Part shown: one piece after another, positions 60,701-64,000 of the stretch
How the letters are laid out: each line of letters begins with the position of its first letter
Numbering within the stretch: the first letter of the stretch is position 1
Source: Casp-actino8 sp964513215
GTDB taxonomy: Bacteria > Actinomycetota > Acidimicrobiia > Acidimicrobiales > Ilumatobacteraceae
Reading direction: 5' to 3'
DNA length: 64,000 nucleotides
Assembly: GCA_964513215.1 (NCBI GenBank)
Contig: CAZELU010000003.1
Location: 1-64,000 of the forward strand
Notes under the pieces: model-generated
Databases searched by the model: none
The model's input: the letters and a program-made list of their open reading frames with translations, nothing else
What the model was told of the DNA's origin: nothing
Made by a program: the position numbers and the translations under genes

Positions 60701-61882
60701 TCAGAGGGCCCGGACGATCAGGGCGTCACCCTGGCCGCCGCCACCGCACAACGCGGCTGCCCCGAGGCCGCCGCCGCGGCGACGAAGCTCGTGGAGCAAG
60801 GTGAGGGCGATGCGGTTGCCGCTCATGCCGATCGGGTGACCAAGGGCGATGGCACCGCCGTTCACGTTGGTGATCTCGTCGGTGATACCGAGATCGGCCA
60901 TCGATGCGATGCCCACCGCGGCGAACGCCTCGTTCAGTTCGAACAACTTCATGTCCGACACCTTGAGGTTCGCCTTGTGCAGCGCCTTCATGATCGCGCG
61001 ACTCGGCTGCTGCAACAACGACGCGTTGTCGGGACCGGCCACCATGCCGTAGCCGACCACTTGCCCAAGAGGTTGAACTCCACGTGCCTTCACCGCGCGC
61101 TCCGACATGATGACCATCGCCGAACCACCGTCGCTGATCTGCGACGCGTTGGCGGCGGTGATGGTTCCTTCTTTGTCGAAGGCCGGCTTCAGAGTGCCGA
61201 GAGTGTCCATCGTGGTGTCGGCGCGCACGCCTTCGTCGTTCTTCACGAGCACCGGGTCGCCCTTGCGTTGCGGAATCGCGACGTCGACGATTTCCTCGGC
61301 CAGCTTTCCGCTGGCGATGGCGGCCGCCGCGCGCTGATTGCTCTTCATGGCGAATTCGTCCTGTGTGGTACGGGAAATTCCGCCACCGTTGTAACGCTCG
61401 GTTCCGAGGCCCATGAGACACGCATCGAACGCGCACCACAGACCATCAGCGATGATCGCGTCGCGAAGTTCGGTGTTGCCGTAGCGGAATCCGCCGCGGG
61501 CGCCGGCCGCGATGTACGGAGCCTGCGTCATGCTCTCCATACCGCCGGCGATCACGATGTCGGCATCACCGGCCTGGATCATCTGATCAGCGAGATAGAT
61601 CGCGTTGATTCCCGACAAGCACACCTTGTTGATGTTCACGGCCGGAACACTCATCGGAATACCGGCTTTGACGGCGGCTTGGCGACTCGGGACTTGACCC
61701 TGACCGGCCATCAGCACCTGACCCATGATCACGTGTTCGACTTCGTTGGGTGCTACGCCAGCTCGCTGCAACGCGGCACTGATGGCGAAGCCCCCCAAGT
61801 CGGCGGCGGTGAACGACGCGAGTGCGCCGCTCATCTTTCCGATCGGTGTGCGGGCTCCTGCGACGATGTACGACCCGGGCAT
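60701..61882 (-). CDS. Acetyl-CoA C-acetyltransferase (thiolase)
   Basis: A 393-residue biosynthetic-type thiolase that joins two acetyl-CoA to acetoacetyl-CoA. Cys88 in INKVCLSGINA is the acyl-carrying residue, His is in GGAIALGHPIGMSG, and the second catalytic Cys in AALCGGGGQGDA. IVAGARTPIGKMSGAL is the standard N-terminus. The start is the ATG at 61882. It is divergent from crotonyl-CoA carboxylase/reductase (132-base gap), which fits the first step of an ethylmalonyl-CoA or polyhydroxybutyrate route. Confidence 0.94.
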   Translation of the reverse strand: MPGSYIVAGARTPIGKMSGALASFTAADLGGFAISAALQRAGVAPNEVEHVIMGQVLMAGQGQVPSRQAAVKAGIPMSVPAVNINKVCLSGINAIYLADQMIQAGDADIVIAGGMESMTQAPYIAAGARGGFRYGNTELRDAIIADGLWCAFDACLMGLGTERYNGGGISRTTQDEFAMKSNQRAAAAIASGKLAEEIVDVAIPQRKGDPVLVKNDEGVRADTTMDTLGTLKPAFDKEGTITAANASQISDGGSAMVIMSERAVKARGVQPLGQVVGYGMVAGPDNASLLQQPSRAIMKALHKANLKVSDMKLFELNEAFAAVGIASMADLGITDEITNVNGGAIALGHPIGMSGNRIALTLLHELRRRGGGLGAAALCGGGGQGDALIVRAL

Positions 61883-61975
61883 GATGCGCCTTTCTGCTGA
61901 CGTGGTGGGTTTCGGTTCTTGCGATGAATTCTTGGTGCTCCGTATGGTCGGGCGAGACCCGGCCGGTGAACGCCC

Positions 61976-62008
61976 AACTTACCGATGAGTAACAACGAGC
62001 GATAAGTT
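61976..62008. promoter_or_regulatory. Dyad AACTTACCG-N15-CGATAAGTT upstream of ccr
   Basis: Nine-base arms with eight matching positions lie immediately upstream of the ccr start (62015) in the thiolase/ccr divergent gap. Position and symmetry fit an operator that could control both genes. No cognate regulator is encoded beside it, so the assignment is tentative. Confidence 0.38.
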
Positions 62009-62014
62009 CACCGA

Positions 62015-63349
62015 ATGGAGCAGATTCGCGAGGCCATTCTCAACGGGGCCGACTCCGCGGCTATCGCCGCCCTCCCCATTCCCACGCATTATCGGGCCGC
62101 CCACCTGTTGGCCTCCGAGACCGCGATGTTCGAAGGGGTTCCTTCCGAGAAGAAGGACCCGCGTCAGAGCATCCATGTGAGCGACGTGCCGACGCCCGAA
62201 CTCGCCCCGGACGAGGTCTACGTCGCAGTGATGGCGAGCAGCATCAACTTCAACACCGTGTGGTCGAGCATTTTCGAGCCGGTGTCGACGTTCGGGCCGA
62301 TGAAGCGTTTGTCGCGCGACAGCGACTGGATGAAGCGTCACGATCAGCCGTACCAGGTGATCGGTAGTGACGGGTCGGGTGTGGTGCTCAAGGTCGGTTC
62401 GGCCGTGCGGTTGTGGAAGCCGGGCGATCACGTGACCATTCACTGCAACTACGTCGACGACCAGGACAACACCGCCCACAACGACTCGATGCTGGCCGCG
62501 AACCAGCGCATCTGGGGTTACGAGTCGAACTTCGGCGGATTGGCCGACCTCTCGGTGGTCAAGGCCAACCAGCTCATGCCCAAGCCCGCCCACTTGACGT
62601 GGGAAGAGGCCGCGGTGAACGCGCTCTGCAATTCGACGTCGTACCGCATGCTCGTGTCACGCAATGGCGCCGCGATGAAGCAGGGCGATGTCGTTCTCAT
62701 CTGGGGAGCGACTGGTGGTATCGGTGCGTACGCCACGCAGTACGTGTTGAACGGCGGTGGCATTCCGGTGTGCGTGGTGTCGAACTCCGACAAGGCGCAG
62801 ATTCTTCGCGACATGGGTGTCGAAGCGATCATCGATCGCAAGGCTGCCGGTTACAAGTTCTGGAAGGACGAACACACTCACGACGAGAGTGAATGGCGCC
62901 GTCTCGGAAGCGACATCCGCGATCTCGTGGGCGAAGATCCAGACATCGTCTTCGAGCATCCGGGTCGTTCCACGTTCGCCGCATCGATGTACGTGGCCAA
63001 GCGCGGCGGCACCATCGTCACCTGTGCGGCCACGAGCGGCTTCATGATGGAGTTCGACAACCGCCACTTCTGGATGCGCCTCAAGAATCTCGTGGGTAGT
63101 CACTTCGCGAACTATCAGGAGTCGTGGCAGGCCAATCGCCTCATCGCCAAGGGCATGATCCACCCGGTGATCAGTCAGACGTTCGCACTCGAGAACGTGG
63201 GCGAGGCGGCGTACCAGGTTCATCACAACATGCACGAGGGCAAACTGGGCGTGCTGTGTCTGTCGCCTGAGCCAGGCCTCGGCGTGACCGATCCTGAGTT
63301 CCGCGCCAAGGTGGGCGAGGCGAACCTGTCTCGGTTCCGTCGTTCGTGA
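62015..63349 (+). CDS. ccr: Crotonyl-CoA carboxylase/reductase
   Basis: A 444-residue MDR-family enzyme that reductively carboxylates crotonyl-CoA to ethylmalonyl-CoA with NADPH and CO2. SSINFNTVWSSIFEPV, IWGYESNFGGLADLS, LIWGATGGIGAYATQY, KFWKDEHTH and VGSHFANY are hallmarks of Ccr rather than of ordinary enoyl-CoA reductases. Asn80, Glu170 and the histidine in GSHFANY correspond, by unaligned comparison, to CO2-binding residues reported for the Kitasatospora enzyme; the phenylalanine before the glutamate is Tyr169 here. The start is the ATG at 62015. The epimerase follows after 22 bases. Confidence 0.94.
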   Translation: MEQIREAILNGADSAAIAALPIPTHYRAAHLLASETAMFEGVPSEKKDPRQSIHVSDVPTPELAPDEVYVAVMASSINFNTVWSSIFEPVSTFGPMKRLSRDSDWMKRHDQPYQVIGSDGSGVVLKVGSAVRLWKPGDHVTIHCNYVDDQDNTAHNDSMLAANQRIWGYESNFGGLADLSVVKANQLMPKPAHLTWEEAAVNALCNSTSYRMLVSRNGAAMKQGDVVLIWGATGGIGAYATQYVLNGGGIPVCVVSNSDKAQILRDMGVEAIIDRKAAGYKFWKDEHTHDESEWRRLGSDIRDLVGEDPDIVFEHPGRSTFAASMYVAKRGGTIVTCAATSGFMMEFDNRHFWMRLKNLVGSHFANYQESWQANRLIAKGMIHPVISQTFALENVGEAAYQVHHNMHEGKLGVLCLSPEPGLGVTDPEFRAKVGEANLSRFRRS

Positions 63350-63371
63350 TCGGTCGTGGCAGGCTGAGGCC

Positions 63372-63773
63372 ATGATCCTCACCGAAATCGACCACGTGGC
63401 CATCGCAGTGAAAGATCTCGAAGCGGCCATCGATTACTACCAGCGGGCGTTCGGAGCCACCGTCGACCATCGCGAAGTCGTCGAGAGCGACGGCGTGGAA
63501 GAGGCGCTGTTGAAGGTGGCCGAGAGTTACGTGCAGTTGCTCACGCCGACGCGTGACGACAGCCCGGTGGCCAAGGCGATCGAGAAGCGTGGTGAGGGTC
63601 TGCATCACATCGGATATCGCGTGAAGGATTGTGGTGAGGCGTTGGCGTCGATGCTGGCGGCGGGGGCGACGGCGATCGACAAGGCGCCGCGTCCGGGGAG
63701 TCGTGGAACGACTGTTGCGTTCATTCACCCGAAGGGCAGCTTCGGCACCCTCATCGAACTCGTCCAGGAATAG
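63372..63773 (+). CDS. mce: Methylmalonyl-CoA epimerase
   Basis: A 133-residue glyoxalase-fold protein. ILTEIDHVAIAVKDLEAAI carries the first metal His, the next ligands are in VAESYVQLLTP and EGLHHIGYRV, and the final Glu is in GTLIELVQ. It interconverts (R)- and (S)-methylmalonyl-CoA and usually also ethylmalonyl-CoA epimers, which is required after Ccr. The ATG at 63372 is 22 bases after ccr. It ends 39 bases before a large palindrome. Confidence 0.94.
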   Translation: MILTEIDHVAIAVKDLEAAIDYYQRAFGATVDHREVVESDGVEEALLKVAESYVQLLTPTRDDSPVAKAIEKRGEGLHHIGYRVKDCGEALASMLAAGATAIDKAPRPGSRGTTVAFIHPKGSFGTLIELVQE

Positions 63774-63812
63774 CCAACGAACTGTGTGGTTCTCGCTTCG
63801 TGGTTCGTGCAG

Positions 63813-63869
63813 TGTGGTTCTGGGTGAAAAATTCGCTGGAATCCAGCGAATTTTTCACCCAGAACCACA
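63813..63869. repeat. 57-base near-perfect palindrome (28-base arms)
   Basis: Arms 63813-63840 and 63842-63869 are exactly complementary around a single central base; the arms start TGTGGTTCTGGG and meet at CGCTGGA-A-TCCAGCG. It lies between the stops of two converging genes, where a two-way transcription terminator would be expected, although the T-tract is inside the arms instead of after them. GTGGTTC also occurs twice shortly before it (63785-63805). A dispersed repeat is the alternative. Confidence 0.85.
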
Positions 63870-63881
63870 TCTAGAAGGTCG

Positions 63882-64000
63882 TTAGAGGGCGAGGAGCATC
63901 AGGCCTTTGAGATATTCGGCCTCGGGGAAGTGCAACGGGATCGGATGATCGGCTGGTTGTCCCAACCGTCGCACGATGTGCGCCTCGCGATTCGCATCGA
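63882..64000 (-). CDS. C-terminus of a class I rRNA methyltransferase (RlmI-like), partial
   Basis: Only the last 39 codons lie in the window, read from the right edge to a TAA at 63882-63884. The ending AHIVRRLGQPADHPI with LHFPEAEYLKGLML resembles the C-terminal tail of RlmI/RlmK-type 23S rRNA methyltransferases, which end in a similar DHPV-x-FPEG-x-YLK pattern. The comparison is from memory and the catalytic part is outside the window, so the call is provisional. It converges on the epimerase gene. Confidence 0.5.
   Translation of the reverse strand, partial: DANREAHIVRRLGQPADHPIPLHFPEAEYLKGLMLLAL

Noticed and set aside
60644..61900. Plus-strand frame across the thiolase gene
   Set aside because: The minus strand encodes a complete thiolase with all catalytic residues; the plus frame is its mirror.

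Overview
The window is chromosomal DNA of a high-GC actinobacterium. GTG starts are frequent, genes often overlap by ATGA or GTGA, and non-coding gaps are short (the longest clear one is about 220 bases). A short acyl-CoA carboxylase epsilon subunit follows a carboxyltransferase beta subunit, the genome carries oligoribonuclease, and there are many SDR, CoA-transferase, aminotransferase and flavin monooxygenase genes. Together these suggest a heterotroph of the Acidimicrobiia (Ilumatobacter/Microthrix-like), possibly aquatic; this placement is inference from gene content. I see no rRNA, tRNA, CRISPR, prophage or insertion sequence.

Layout. 1-9654: a truncated sulfatase, two SDRs, an aldo/keto reductase, a Baeyer-Villiger-type monooxygenase converging on a sterol-desaturase-family hydroxylase, then an ABC-F ATPase translationally coupled to a methyltransferase with a regulatory domain. 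9688-19032: a beta-propeller lipoprotein, then a catabolic-looking locus: a zinc-free MDR reductase and an SDR divergent from a TetR regulator, followed by an FMN-binding protein, a carotenoid oxygenase, a branched-chain-type binding lipoprotein and a fused LivH-LivM permease without ATPases. 19043-25828: secreted and lipoprotein genes of unknown role, an EamA transporter, a GGDEF protein with a degenerate EAL domain, an acyltransferase, a DUF1295 protein and a YczE-type membrane protein.

25858-32568: a CoA-transferase divergent from a cyclase-family hydrolase, an M20 amidohydrolase, then a plus-strand run: Nudix hydrolase, orphan WXG100 protein, thiamine-binding protein, HTH regulator, HAD phosphatase and MscS channel. 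32623-39653: GH29 fucosidase facing a minus-strand run of oligoribonuclease, MBL hydrolase, sulfatase and GH3 glycosidase, which looks like a sulfated-glycan module. 39711-44560: dUTPase, PlsC, cytidine deaminase, deoxyribose-phosphate aldolase, and an aminotransferase/omega-amidase pair.

44626-50627: a three-gene ABC-2 exporter, an ECF sigma factor divergent from its zinc-finger anti-sigma factor, a PepSY membrane protein and MsrA. 50640-58080: an overlapping chain (phosphoesterase, aminotransferase, CoA-transferase, deoxyribosyltransferase), the carboxyltransferase beta and epsilon pair, and a CopC-CopD fusion that has lost copper ligands. 58167-64000: dnaX and recR without ybaB, then thiolase divergent from crotonyl-CoA carboxylase/reductase and methylmalonyl-CoA epimerase, the core of an ethylmalonyl-CoA route. 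A 57-base near-perfect palindrome separates the epimerase from a converging partial rRNA methyltransferase.
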